Shown here: positions 1 through 5,826 of the stretch, one piece after another
How positions within the stretch are numbered: position 1 is the stretch's first letter
Layout: every line of letters starts with the position of its first letter
DNA from: Candidatus Cloacimonadota bacterium
GTDB taxonomy: Bacteria; Cloacimonadota; Cloacimonadia; Cloacimonadales; TCS61
Length of the DNA: 8,389 bases
Assembly: GCA_030667725.1 (NCBI GenBank)
Contig: DAOUVH010000035.1
Span: 1-8,389 of the forward strand
Direction of reading: 5' to 3'
Made by a program: the position numbers and the translations under genes
Notes under the pieces: generated by a model
The model's input: the letters and a program-made list of their open reading frames with translations, nothing else
The model's database searches: none
What the model was told of the DNA's origin: nothing

Positions 1-350
1 CAGGATGTAGTTTTACCAGAACCCTGCAAACCTACCATCATGATCTTGGTTAGTTTATTATCGTGTAATTTGACTTTGAAATTCTTACTTCCCATCAAGT
101 CAATCAGTTGATTGTGTACAATCTTCACTACCTGATGTCCGGGAGTAAGACTCTTCATCACTTCAGTTCCTACCGCTTTAGTACTAACTTCATTGATGAA
201 ATCTTTAACTATTTTAAAGTTCACATCAGCTTCCAAAAGAGCACGGCGAACTTCACGCATTGATTCTTTGATGTTTTGTTCATTTAGTTTTCCATGACCT
301 TTCAATTTACGGAAAATTGTATCAAAGCGTTCTGTTAAACTATTAAACAT
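1..350 (-). CDS. ffh: Signal recognition particle protein Ffh (SRP54), N-terminal part, cut by the window edge
   Basis: GTPase subunit of the signal recognition particle. With 4.5S RNA it binds signal sequences of nascent membrane and secreted proteins and docks with FtsY. The visible 116 residues begin MFNSLTERFDTIFRKLKGHG and contain the N-domain helical bundle, including the conserved stretches MREVRRALLEADVNF (31-45) and KSLTPG (66-71). The G domain starts near residue 100, with the G1 P-loop GLQGSGKTT at 107-115. The rest of the G domain and the RNA-binding M domain lie beyond base 1. The ATG is 2 bases after the rpe stop codon, and I see no Shine-Dalgarno sequence, so translation is probably coupled to rpe. 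The N-domain and P-loop match Ffh rather than FtsY, which usually has a long acidic N-terminus; here the N-domain starts at residue 1. Confidence 0.96.
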   Translation of the reverse strand, partial: MFNSLTERFDTIFRKLKGHGKLNEQNIKESMREVRRALLEADVNFKIVKDFINEVSTKAVGTEVMKSLTPGHQVVKIVHNQLIDLMGSKNFKVKLHDNKLTKIMMVGLQGSGKTTS

Positions 351-352
351 AA

Positions 353-1000
353 TTATTTATTTCTTAAACTTTGTATTTGTTTTTTATAATTTTCAGAACC
401 AAAAACAAATGAACCAGCAACTAGAATATCAACACCAGAATTGATAAGTTTTGGAGCATTTATATTGTTGACTCCGCCATCTACTTCAATTTCCAGATCA
501 GGATTTTCCTGATTAGCTAACTTGCGGAGTTTTTCAATTTTTTCATAAACAAGCGGGATAAAACTTTGACCACCAAAGCCAGGATTAACACTCATTATAA
601 GAACAAAATCCAGGTCTGCAATTATAGGGAAGATTGTCTCAATAGGAGTTGCGGGATTTAAGGCAATGCCGGCTTTCACACCATTTTCTTGAAGAACTTT
701 TAATTGCCGATGAATATGAGTTTCAGCTTCCTGATGAAACGAAACATAATCGATATTCCATTTTCCTAGTGTTTTCAGATATACATCCGGATTGCTAACC
801 ATCAAATGTACATCAACCGGGATTTGTGCAATGTCTTTAATTTGTTTAATTACCGGTAATCCAAAAGTCAGGTTAGGAACAAAATGACCATCCATAATAT
901 CCAGATGTAGAATATCGGCACCTGCTTTTTGAATATTATTTATTTCTTCTTCTAATCGAACAAAATCCGCTGAAAGAAGAGAAGGAGCTATCTTTATCAT
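353..1000 (-). CDS. rpe: Ribulose-phosphate 3-epimerase
   Basis: Interconverts D-ribulose 5-phosphate and D-xylulose 5-phosphate in the cytosolic pentose phosphate pathway, and so is linked to the ribose 5-phosphate used by Prs upstream. At 215 residues it is the usual length for this TIM-barrel family. It opens with the signature IAPSLLSADF (S7 in the active site). The expected metal and catalytic residues are present: H32 and D34 in HLDIMDGHFVPN, H65 in DVHLMV and D174 in EVDGGV. The flexible phosphate-binding loop NPGFGGQ is at 139-145 and a second phosphate site, VAGSFVFG, is at 194-201. The ATG lies 3 bases after the dciA stop codon (TAA-ATA-ATG), with only a weak AGG upstream, so coupling to dciA is likely. 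Nothing is missing from the family core. Confidence 0.97.
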   Translation of the reverse strand: MIKIAPSLLSADFVRLEEEINNIQKAGADILHLDIMDGHFVPNLTFGLPVIKQIKDIAQIPVDVHLMVSNPDVYLKTLGKWNIDYVSFHQEAETHIHRQLKVLQENGVKAGIALNPATPIETIFPIIADLDFVLIMSVNPGFGGQSFIPLVYEKIEKLRKLANQENPDLEIEVDGGVNNINAPKLINSGVDILVAGSFVFGSENYKKQIQSLRNK

Positions 1001-1003
1001 TAT

Positions 1004-1312
1004 TTACCTACGTTTATCTTTTTTACTTTGTTTCAGAAAGAAAACAATATTAGACAATTTCACATGTAACATCCTATTTACATCACTGATGAGTTGTGAT
1101 CTTCTGAGAACAAGTTCCTGCATCCAAACATTATTGGTAACTGCAATAAAAAGCACGCCATTTTCTAATTTAATTATGGAAGCACGCTCTGCCAGCAAAT
1201 CACCAACTATCGATTTCCAACCAAATGCAATAGCTATAAGATCATGATTTTCTTCACCGGCAATACTATAGACCAAATCTCTAACAGCATTACCGCTTTT
1301 GAAAGATCTCAT
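1004..1312 (-). CDS. dciA: DUF721 / DciA-like protein (probable replicative helicase loader/operator)
   Basis: A 102-residue protein with the DUF721 pattern: a tryptophan-containing helix followed by IVG (WKSIVGDLLAERA, 32-44), then a short strand region LENGVLFIAVTNNVWMQEL (49-67) in which W and EL are the typical family residues, and a helix ending in basic residues (KQSKKDKRR). In families studied so far, DciA loads or activates the DnaB helicase in bacteria lacking DnaC or DnaI. It is usually next to genes such as recF, gyrB or secA, so its position between a membrane gene and rpe is not the usual one. An in-frame TGA sits just upstream, which fixes ATG as the first available start. No Shine-Dalgarno is visible, and the 29-base leader contains a 7-bp hairpin. 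The family call rests on pattern only; the helicase role is inferred from the family. Confidence 0.72.
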   Translation of the reverse strand: MRSFKSGNAVRDLVYSIAGEENHDLIAIAFGWKSIVGDLLAERASIIKLENGVLFIAVTNNVWMQELVLRRSQLISDVNRMLHVKLSNIVFFLKQSKKDKRR

Positions 1313-1320
1313 AGAAAATC

Positions 1321-1342
1321 AACTACTGTATCAAAAGTAGTT
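1321..1342 (-). other. Short hairpin between the membrane-protein gene and dciA
   Basis: Inverted repeat AACTACT (1321-1327) and AGTAGTT (1336-1342) with an 8-base loop. The outer base of the stem overlaps the TAA stop of the membrane-protein gene, and the structure ends 8 bases before the dciA ATG. On the transcribed strand it is followed by GATTTTCT, which is a poor U-tract, and the stem is AT-rich, so it is not a good intrinsic terminator. It could slow readthrough, mark an RNA processing site or hold the dciA start, but it could also be chance in AT-rich sequence. Confidence 0.35.
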
Positions 1343-1890
1343 TAATCCTTCCTGAGATAAAAGGAGAATCCCCACCACGCAAAAACCGATACAGCCACGA
1401 TTGCCCAGTATGAAGTACCTAGAGCATTATATGCATTTGGAAAATATGTAGAAAGGAATGTTATAGCAAATACTGCTGGTATGGCAGCGGTGAAAACTAG
1501 AAGAATGTATCCAAGTATCTTTTTATGCTTTATGTCATTGATGAGAGTAATTGCCAATGCACCCAATCCAATCAAAATAATCGTTGCCAGTAATATCAAT
1601 ACATTTGGCAGGATAGGAAGACCTATTTTTCTTAGTGCTATGATAGGACTGAAGAGACTGGCTAGTAACAGTACAACTCCAATTATCTTACGAATTAATG
1701 TAATTTTTTTGGGATCAATCTCTGTTCTTCTCTGATGTTTTTTAATATAAAGATAAACAAGTGCAAAAGTTGCAGTAAAGAATGCTAGATAAAAGAAAAA
1801 TCCAAATGTTGGATCATCTGAAGAAAGTCCTAAAGCTGCGAATGCAAGCAGCAAAATCACCCATCCAATAATACTAATTATCTTTTTCAA
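1342..1890 (-). CDS. Uncharacterised six-helix membrane protein (probable TTG start)
   Basis: I do not recognise this family. Numbered from an ATG at 1905 (187 residues), it has about six hydrophobic segments, near residues 8-26, 33-54, 73-93, 99-122, 129-151 and 164-184. The loops are short; the basic ones (KKHQRR at 55-60, and KHKK) suggest that those loops face the cytoplasm. There are no obvious catalytic motifs, cysteines or histidine clusters. The first ATG has no ribosome binding site upstream, but a strong GGGAGG lies inside its first codons, 5 bases before a TTG at 1890. I therefore prefer the TTG start, giving 182 residues and beginning right at the first membrane helix. The gene sits between rplI and dciA in the same transcription unit. 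It could be a small permease-like or membrane-assembly protein; no function can be assigned. Confidence 0.7.
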   Translation of the reverse strand: MKKIISIIGWVILLLAFAALGLSSDDPTFGFFFYLAFFTATFALVYLYIKKHQRRTEIDPKKITLIRKIIGVVLLLASLFSPIIALRKIGLPILPNVLILLATIILIGLGALAITLINDIKHKKILGYILLVFTAAIPAVFAITFLSTYFPNAYNALGTSYWAIVAVSVFAWWGFSFYLRKD

Positions 1891-1895
1891 GTTTT

Positions 1896-1901
1896 CCTCC
1901 C
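1896..1901 (-). promoter_or_regulatory. Ribosome binding site that favours a TTG start for the membrane protein
   Basis: GGGAGG on the minus strand, separated by AAAAC from a TTG at 1890-1888. The alternative ATG (1905-1903) lies just upstream of this site and has only AT-rich sequence before it. The strength matches the GGAGG sites before rplI, rplY and rpsF in this window, so the TTG is the better start. Confidence 0.65.
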
Positions 1902-1921
1902 TCATATTTTTATTTTGTTAA

Positions 1922-2440
1922 TTATTCAACTTCAGTCTCTTCAGTTTTAGTTTCATCTATTTCATGGTGCTTTACTTCAATGTCTTCAACAATAACATTT
2001 TCAGTTTCAATATTTACTTTAACAGAAGTTTTTAATTCTGAAGTAAAACTAATCTCAACTTCAAAAGTACCAACTTCTTTAAGATGTTTTTCCATAATAA
2101 CGTCTGCCTTATGGATTTCGATCTCTTTTTCAGTAAGTGCTTGCACGATGTCATTTTCTGAAACAGAACCGAAGAGGTGATTATTTTCATCAGATTTTCT
2201 TACAAATGTAAGTTCAACACCTTCGATCTTATTGATGACTTCTTTATACTTTCCGTATAAGGCAAGCTTCTCTTCAGCAGCTTGTTTTTTTATTACTACA
2301 ATTTTTGTGAGATTTTTTGGGCTTGCATGTATTGCAAATCCATTTGGTAGAAGGTAATTCCTGGCATACCCAGGTTTTACTTTTACAAGTTTACCGGCTT
2401 CACCTAAAGCCTTTATATCTTTAGTTAAAATTACGTTCAT
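1922..2440 (-). CDS. rplI: 50S ribosomal protein L9 with an extended acidic tail
   Basis: L9 binds 23S rRNA near the base of the L1 stalk and reaches out from the ribosome; in studied bacteria it helps reading-frame maintenance. The N-terminal rRNA-binding domain is clear: MNVILTKDIKALGEAG, then VKVKPGYARNYLLPNGFA (19-36). A charged connecting helix follows (about 45-75), then the C-terminal domain (about 76-148) including HLFGSVSENDI (88-98). The protein is 172 residues against roughly 148-150 in typical L9. The extra 24 residues are acidic (VEDIEVKHHEIDETKTEETEVE region). The start has a strong GGAGG 6 bases upstream and lies inside the end of the preceding DUF2232 gene, overlapping it by 20 bases. 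The order S6-SSB-S18-DUF2232-L9 is well known and supports the call. Confidence 0.97.
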   Translation of the reverse strand: MNVILTKDIKALGEAGKLVKVKPGYARNYLLPNGFAIHASPKNLTKIVVIKKQAAEEKLALYGKYKEVINKIEGVELTFVRKSDENNHLFGSVSENDIVQALTEKEIEIHKADVIMEKHLKEVGTFEVEISFTSELKTSVKVNIETENVIVEDIEVKHHEIDETKTEETEVE

Positions 2441-3287
2441 CTATTTCCTCCATATCTATTTTCCTAAAATTAAACCAAATATCAGTAAGCCCAACAAGAG
2501 CAACTAATATTAAAATAAAATAATTAAACACCATTGAAAAGATCAATAAAAAAAGTAGGAATTTTGATCTTTTAAAGAAATCTCCCCAGTAGAAATCTAA
2601 AATGGATATTCCCTGGATCAAAAATAATGGTGTGATCATGATCAGTGCATTAATACCAGCAGTTTGCATTTTTGGCAGCAGGAAGCTTGTTAAAGTTACA
2701 ATTAAAATGTATATCAGATAAAAAGGCATTCTAATCTGTTTATGCTCCCATTTTAAACTTCCTTTCCTGGAAAGTAATAAAGATCCAATGTAAATTGCTA
2801 AAACTATTGTGAAAACCCAAATTCCAACATAGTACTTTGTGAATACTACTTGAAACGTTTCAGTGAAATTCAATGCCAAAGTTAACTGTTCATTGTTATT
2901 CTGGAATGATTGTGTAATAAATTCTTTGTATTTTTCAATAACTTCTGTAATTATCTCAGCATATTTCTTCCCGAATATAACCAAACGTAATATCGCATAA
3001 ATGATATTCAGAAAGAAAACCGAAATCAGTGCATTGATGTAATTCAGTGTACGATGCAGACTCCATAAATATAGAGCAGATGTTAATCCTACTCCAATTA
3101 ACAGATCTATTACAGAGATAACATCCAATATCTTAAAAAGAAAAAGAAAAGCTACAAAACCAAAATACACAGAAAAGAACAGACTTCTCTTCTCCTGGTA
3201 TTTACCACTAAATGCCAATATAAAGATCAAACCCCAGAAAGGGGACAACGTTGAAATAACAACGGAAATAACAGCTATTAAGATCAC
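2421..3287 (-). CDS. DUF2232 (YybS-like) multi-pass membrane protein
   Basis: An integral membrane protein of 288 residues with about eight hydrophobic segments: roughly 1-27, 38-58, 59-77, 84-106, 150-172, 188-204, 211-230 and 242-272. A hydrophilic, charged stretch lies at 107-148. The C-terminal pattern VGLTDIWFNFRK (265-276), and IQGISILDFYW (224-234) before it, fit the DUF2232 family, whose best known member is Bacillus YybS, often encoded beside rpsR and rplI. Its molecular role is unknown; substrate-binding-subunit-like folds have been suggested for relatives, but nothing here tests that. The start is GTG, 3 bases after the rpsR stop, with no Shine-Dalgarno, so it is probably translated by reinitiation after S18. 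Its last 20 bases overlap rplI and carry the rplI ribosome binding site. The family call comes from pattern plus gene order. Confidence 0.8.
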   Translation of the reverse strand: MILIAVISVVISTLSPFWGLIFILAFSGKYQEKRSLFFSVYFGFVAFLFLFKILDVISVIDLLIGVGLTSALYLWSLHRTLNYINALISVFFLNIIYAILRLVIFGKKYAEIITEVIEKYKEFITQSFQNNNEQLTLALNFTETFQVVFTKYYVGIWVFTIVLAIYIGSLLLSRKGSLKWEHKQIRMPFYLIYILIVTLTSFLLPKMQTAGINALIMITPLFLIQGISILDFYWGDFFKRSKFLLFLLIFSMVFNYFILILVALVGLTDIWFNFRKIDMEEIDERNFN

Positions 3288-3290
3288 TGT

Positions 3291-3704
3291 TTAGTATTTA
3301 TGTTTATCAGTATATTGAATAAGAGCCATTTGACGTGCCTTTTTTATTTCTACAGCAATTTTTCTTTGATGTTTAGTACATGCACCGGTAAAACGTTTTG
3401 GTGTTATCTTTCCGCTTTCAGAAATAAATCTCTTTAATAAACCAACGTCTTTGTAGTCAATTACGGTGTCTTTATTCTTGCAGAAGAAACATACTTTCTT
3501 TTTAAAGAGGAATTTACCCCTCGGCTTAAAAGTTCTTTTTCTGTCTCTATCTTGAGGTGGTCTTGATGGTCTTGAGTATGTTCTTTCTGGTCTCGCCTCA
3601 GCTGGCTTTGATGTAGTAATTTCTACTTTGGTGTTTTCAGTTTTTAACTCAGTTGGCTTTGCTTCAGTAGTTTCTACTTCGGCTTTTTCTATTTTTTCTT
3701 CCAT
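3291..3704 (-). CDS. rpsR: 30S ribosomal protein S18, zinc-binding form with a long N-terminal extension
   Basis: S18 pairs with S6 on the platform of the small subunit. The core (about 68-137) has [32 protein letters not shown] and [11 protein letters not shown]72, C75, C109 and H112 form the CxxC...CxxH zinc-ribbon-like set of the C+ form of S18. The chosen start is the ATG at 3704, because AAGGAG lies 6 bases upstream; an upstream in-frame ATG at 3743 would overlap ssb and lacks support. The protein is 137 residues, where most bacterial S18 are about 75-90. The extra 65 residues are low complexity: first rich in Glu, Lys, Thr and Ala with repeated TEAKPTE and SKPAEA-like units, then Arg/Pro-rich ([17 protein letters not shown]). 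There are 19 bases between the ssb stop and this start. Confidence 0.95.
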   Translation of the reverse strand: MEEKIEKAEVETTEAKPTELKTENTKVEITTSKPAEARPERTYSRPSRPPQDRDRKRTFKPRGKFLFKKKVCFFCKNKDTVIDYKDVGLLKRFISESGKITPKRFTGACTKHQRKIAVEIKKARQMALIQYTDKHKY

Positions 3705-3710
3705 TATTTT

Positions 3711-3716
3711 CTCCTT
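3711..3716 (-). promoter_or_regulatory. Ribosome binding site fixing the rpsR start
   Basis: AAGGAG on the minus strand, 6 bases before the ATG at 3704. It places the S18 start at [10 protein letters not shown] rather than at the in-frame ATG 39 bases further upstream, which lies within the ssb coding sequence. Confidence 0.8.
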
Positions 3717-3723
3717 CAATTTT

Positions 3724-4182
3724 CTAGAACGGTACATCGTCATCTGTCACTTCTGCAACAGGTTGACTCTGTTTTGTATTCTGATTATTACCATTACCAG
3801 AAGGTTGGAACTCTTCATTTGAATTAGAGTCATAGCTCTCTTTCTCCAAGAAAGAAACCTTGGTACTGACAATCTCAGTAACCTTTCGATTCTGCTCGTT
3901 CTTATCAACATAAGAATGAGTTTTTAAATAGCCTTCTACGAGCACAGGACTTCCTTTATGCAGATATTCAGCACATTGCTCACCGCGTTTGCTCCAAACA
4001 ACAACATCAATATAACCTGTTTCTTGTTGCCATTCACCATTCTTCTGATAATTTCTATTGAATGCAAGTGAAAGCTTTGCAACTGGAGTTCCATTCTGAA
4101 GATAGCGTAATTCCACATCTCTGGTTAGTCTTCCACTTATAGTTATTGAGTTAATGTTAGGAAACCTAAGTTCTTTTGCCAT
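3724..4182 (-). CDS. ssb: Single-stranded DNA-binding protein
   Basis: Coats single-stranded DNA in replication and repair and recruits partner proteins through its tail. It has 152 residues. The OB-fold spans about 9-113, with the family-typical stretches [37 protein letters not shown] and [20 protein letters not shown] Gln/Asn/Ser/Gly-rich flexible linker (about 114-145) leads to the acidic tip TDDDVPF, the expected binding site for partners such as exonuclease I, PriA and RecO. The position between rpsF and rpsR is the classic one. A GGGAG ribosome binding site overlaps the rpsF TAG stop and is 5 bases from the ATG, so the two genes are tightly coupled. Length, fold and tail are all normal. 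Confidence 0.97.
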   Translation of the reverse strand: MAKELRFPNINSITISGRLTRDVELRYLQNGTPVAKLSLAFNRNYQKNGEWQQETGYIDVVVWSKRGEQCAEYLHKGSPVLVEGYLKTHSYVDKNEQNRKVTEIVSTKVSFLEKESYDSNSNEEFQPSGNGNNQNTKQSQPVAEVTDDDVPF

Positions 4183-4191
4183 AATATCTCC

Positions 4192-4476
4192 CTATTTGGT
4201 TAATATATTATTACGAATAATATATTCATGCAGCTGGTAGAACCGGTCAAGTTCAATTACTTTGGTGGGATCAAGTGTGAAATGGTTAATGAAATAGTAG
4301 CCTTCTTTGAAATTGTTGATCTGATAAGCTAAGCGTTTTTTCCCCCACTCGTCAGAGTTAAAGATTTCACCGCCTTTTTCCTTGATGAAACTTTTGATCA
4401 ACTCGTTTTCTTTCTTAGCATTTTCTTCGCTAAGAGTTGGAGTGATCACGACCATGCTTTCATACTTATTTAGCAT
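4192..4476 (-). CDS. rpsF: 30S ribosomal protein S6
   Basis: S6 forms a heterodimer with S18 on the 30S platform, contacting helix 22/23 of 16S rRNA. It has 94 residues, normal for the family. It opens with NKYESMVVITPTLSEEN, and the central KKRLAYQINNFKEGYYFINHFTL-like region (46-68) and the final YIIRNNIL are typical of S6. The start has a strong AAAGGAGG 4 bases upstream. The tail ends at ILTK without the long acidic extension or C-terminal glutamates of some S6 proteins, in contrast to its extended neighbours. The leader between pth and this gene is 46 bases and holds a 10-bp hairpin. Confidence 0.95.
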   Translation of the reverse strand: MLNKYESMVVITPTLSEENAKKENELIKSFIKEKGGEIFNSDEWGKKRLAYQINNFKEGYYFINHFTLDPTKVIELDRFYQLHEYIIRNNILTK

Positions 4477-4497
4477 TTTTCCTCCTTTGGACTTTTT

Positions 4498-4525
4498 TAG
4501 ATAGTAAGATATTTTTTACTATCTA
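4498..4525 (-). other. 10-bp hairpin between pth and rpsF, overlapping the pth stop
   Basis: A perfect inverted repeat TAGATAGTAA (4498-4507) and TTACTATCTA (4516-4525) with an 8-base loop. It includes the TAG stop of pth. On the transcribed strand it is followed by AAAAAAGTCC and then the rpsF ribosome binding site, so there is no U-tract and it is not an intrinsic terminator for this transcript. It marks the junction between the pth block and the S6-S18-L9 block. Possible roles are a boundary for RNA processing or protection of the downstream mRNA. It lacks the CCG-type motif of the known S6:S18-binding leader. Confidence 0.5.
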
Positions 4526-5104
4526 TCGATCCTGAGATTCTAAAATTTTCTCAGAATAGGATTTTTTATATTTACTGTATTTATTAATCATCTGATTATA
4601 ATCAGAATTTCGATAATCTTCCAGTAGAATATTTAAAAGATCAAAAACAACATTTAATTTTGAAACTTCTTTTTTTGAGAAATCAGAAAGAACATAATTT
4701 GAAAGATCCTTCTCAATTGGTGACCCAACCCCAAGACGGATTCTTCCAAACTGAGAAGAGCCAAGAGCATCGACAATAGATCTTAGCCCGTTATGTCCGC
4801 CATTGCCACCATCTTTTCTTATCCTGATCTCTCCGATAGGAAGATGAATATCATCAACGATGACAAGTATCTCATCTATTCTATATTTAGTTAGAACAGA
4901 AGTAACAGCATCTCCGCTTCTGTTCATATATATCTTAGGTTTTATAAAGAGCACATCATCTGAAATCAGATAATCATATTTAGTTCTTCTTTTGAATTTA
5001 AGATCAAGTTTCTTTATGTAGGAATCCAGAACGGCAAAACCAATATTATGCCGATTATATTTATATTTTTTCCCTGGGTTACCAAGTCCGACAACTAATC
5101 TCAT
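4523..5104 (-). CDS. pth: Peptidyl-tRNA hydrolase
   Basis: Cleaves the ester bond of peptidyl-tRNAs that fall off stalled ribosomes, freeing tRNA for reuse. It has 193 residues, normal for bacterial Pth. The N-terminal VVGLGNPGKKY gives N9; the catalytic histidine is H19 in YNRHNIGF. N61 is in IYMNRSG, the acidic D84 is in IVDDIHLPIG and GGNGGHNGLRSI carries H104 and N105. All residues known to matter in E. coli Pth have counterparts. The start codon overlaps the rplY stop by one base (TAATG), with no Shine-Dalgarno, so translation probably continues from L25. The pairing of ctc/rplY with pth is common in bacteria and supports the call. Confidence 0.97.
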   Translation of the reverse strand: MRLVVGLGNPGKKYKYNRHNIGFAVLDSYIKKLDLKFKRRTKYDYLISDDVLFIKPKIYMNRSGDAVTSVLTKYRIDEILVIVDDIHLPIGEIRIRKDGGNGGHNGLRSIVDALGSSQFGRIRLGVGSPIEKDLSNYVLSDFSKKEVSKLNVVFDLLNILLEDYRNSDYNQMINKYSKYKKSYSEKILESQDR

Positions 5105-5787
5105 TATTCAGAATCTTTTTCAGAATCCTCTTTTTCAGTAGATTTATCACCTTCTTCACCTTCTTCACCTTCAGTTCCTTCAGTTCCTTCTTCACCTTCA
5201 AGCTCTTCTTCCTCTTCTACTTCAGGCTCTACCAGAATAGTTGGAAGACTTACAGTAGCAATTGTTGTCTCATCAGAAATGCTTGTTTCTATATCATCAG
5301 AAAGCTTGATGTCACCGAAGTGTATAGAATCACCGATATTCAAAGCGGAAATATCAATTCTGATCTCATCTGGAATATCTTTTGGAAGACATGTTACCTG
5401 AATGCTTCTGATACTGATCTCAAAAACTCCACCTTCTTTTACTCCAGGAGCTTCGCCATCAAAATTGATAGGAACTTCAATAGTAATAGGTTTACCTTTA
5501 TGAAGTTCTAAGAAATCGATATGCGCAACTTCTCTTGTTAATGGATGAATTTGCTTTTCTTTGATGAAAGTTTTGTATATCTTTCCATCAACAGTAATAT
5601 CGAAGAATGCAACCGCTCCGATAGATTTTTTATATTCACGAGTATAATCACGAGCGTTAAAAGCAATTTTAATTCCTTCCTGTCCTGCTCCATAGATTAT
5701 ACCAGGGATAAAACCTTCTTTTCTTAATTCTGTAAGATCAGATCTTTTACCCAAATCTCTTTTTTCTGCATTAATTTTTATGTTCAT
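5104..5787 (-). CDS. rplY: 50S ribosomal protein L25 / CTC-type, with a Glu/Gly-rich tail
   Basis: L25 binds 5S rRNA; the longer CTC form has an extra C-terminal domain and is also known as a general-stress protein in Bacillus. This one has 227 residues. The N-terminal L25 domain (about 1-95) has AEKRDLGKRSDLTELRKEGFIPGIIYG-like residues and VAHIDFLEL. The C-terminal CTC domain (about 97-186) includes GEAPGVKEGG and LPKDIPDEI. From about 188 to the end the chain is almost entirely Glu, Gly, Thr and Ser, coded by short GAA/GGT repeats. The start has GGAGG 5 bases upstream. A hairpin lies between the prs stop and this ribosome binding site. The stop overlaps the pth start. The acidic tail is long but of a kind seen in other CTC proteins. 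Confidence 0.95.
   Translation of the reverse strand: MNIKINAEKRDLGKRSDLTELRKEGFIPGIIYGAGQEGIKIAFNARDYTREYKKSIGAVAFFDITVDGKIYKTFIKEKQIHPLTREVAHIDFLELHKGKPITIEVPINFDGEAPGVKEGGVFEISIRSIQVTCLPKDIPDEIRIDISALNIGDSIHFGDIKLSDDIETSISDETTIATVSLPTILVEPEVEEEEELEGEEGTEGTEGEEGEEGDKSTEKEDSEKDSE
5150..5200 (-). repeat. Short Glu/Gly-coding repeats in the L25 tail
   Basis: Imperfect 9-base units of the type GGTGAAGAA (minus strand) with a related GGAACTGAA variant, coding EGTEGTEGEEGEEGD-like sequence. All units are in frame. Such short repeats can gain or lose copies without breaking the frame, so tail length may differ between close relatives. Confidence 0.7.
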
Positions 5788-5801
5788 TCTTTCCTCCGTT
5801 G

Positions 5802-5821
5802 AAATCCCACTCTGTGGATTT
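5802..5821 (-). other. Hairpin between prs and rplY, just before the rplY ribosome binding site
   Basis: On the minus strand AAATCCAC (5821-5814) can pair with GTGGGATTT (5810-5802), with one bulged G and an AGA loop. It is followed by CAACGGAGG, the rplY ribosome binding site, not by a U-tract, so it is not a normal terminator on this strand. It might influence access to the binding site or the stability of the rplY mRNA; this is inference. Confidence 0.4.
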
Positions 5822-5826
5822 TATGT

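Noticed and set aside
1481..1735. Plus-strand open frames, for example 1481-1735, 6080-6337 and 6608-6817
   Set aside because: Each lies opposite a strong minus-strand gene with clear family motifs. None has a ribosome binding site or a recognisable product.
3705..3743. Upstream in-frame ATG for rpsR at 3743
   Set aside because: It overlaps ssb and has no ribosome binding site, while AAGGAG sits 6 bases before the ATG at 3704.
4477..4497. Possible S6:S18 autoregulatory leader before rpsF, and a TCC-AAA-GGA mini-palindrome over the ribosome binding site
   Set aside because: The known leader has a hairpin with a conserved CCG bulge; no CCG is present here, and the palindrome is only 3 bp and too weak.
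4498..4525. Hairpin as an intrinsic terminator for pth
   Set aside because: On the transcribed strand it is followed by A-rich sequence, not a U-tract. The downstream gene also starts within 25 bases.
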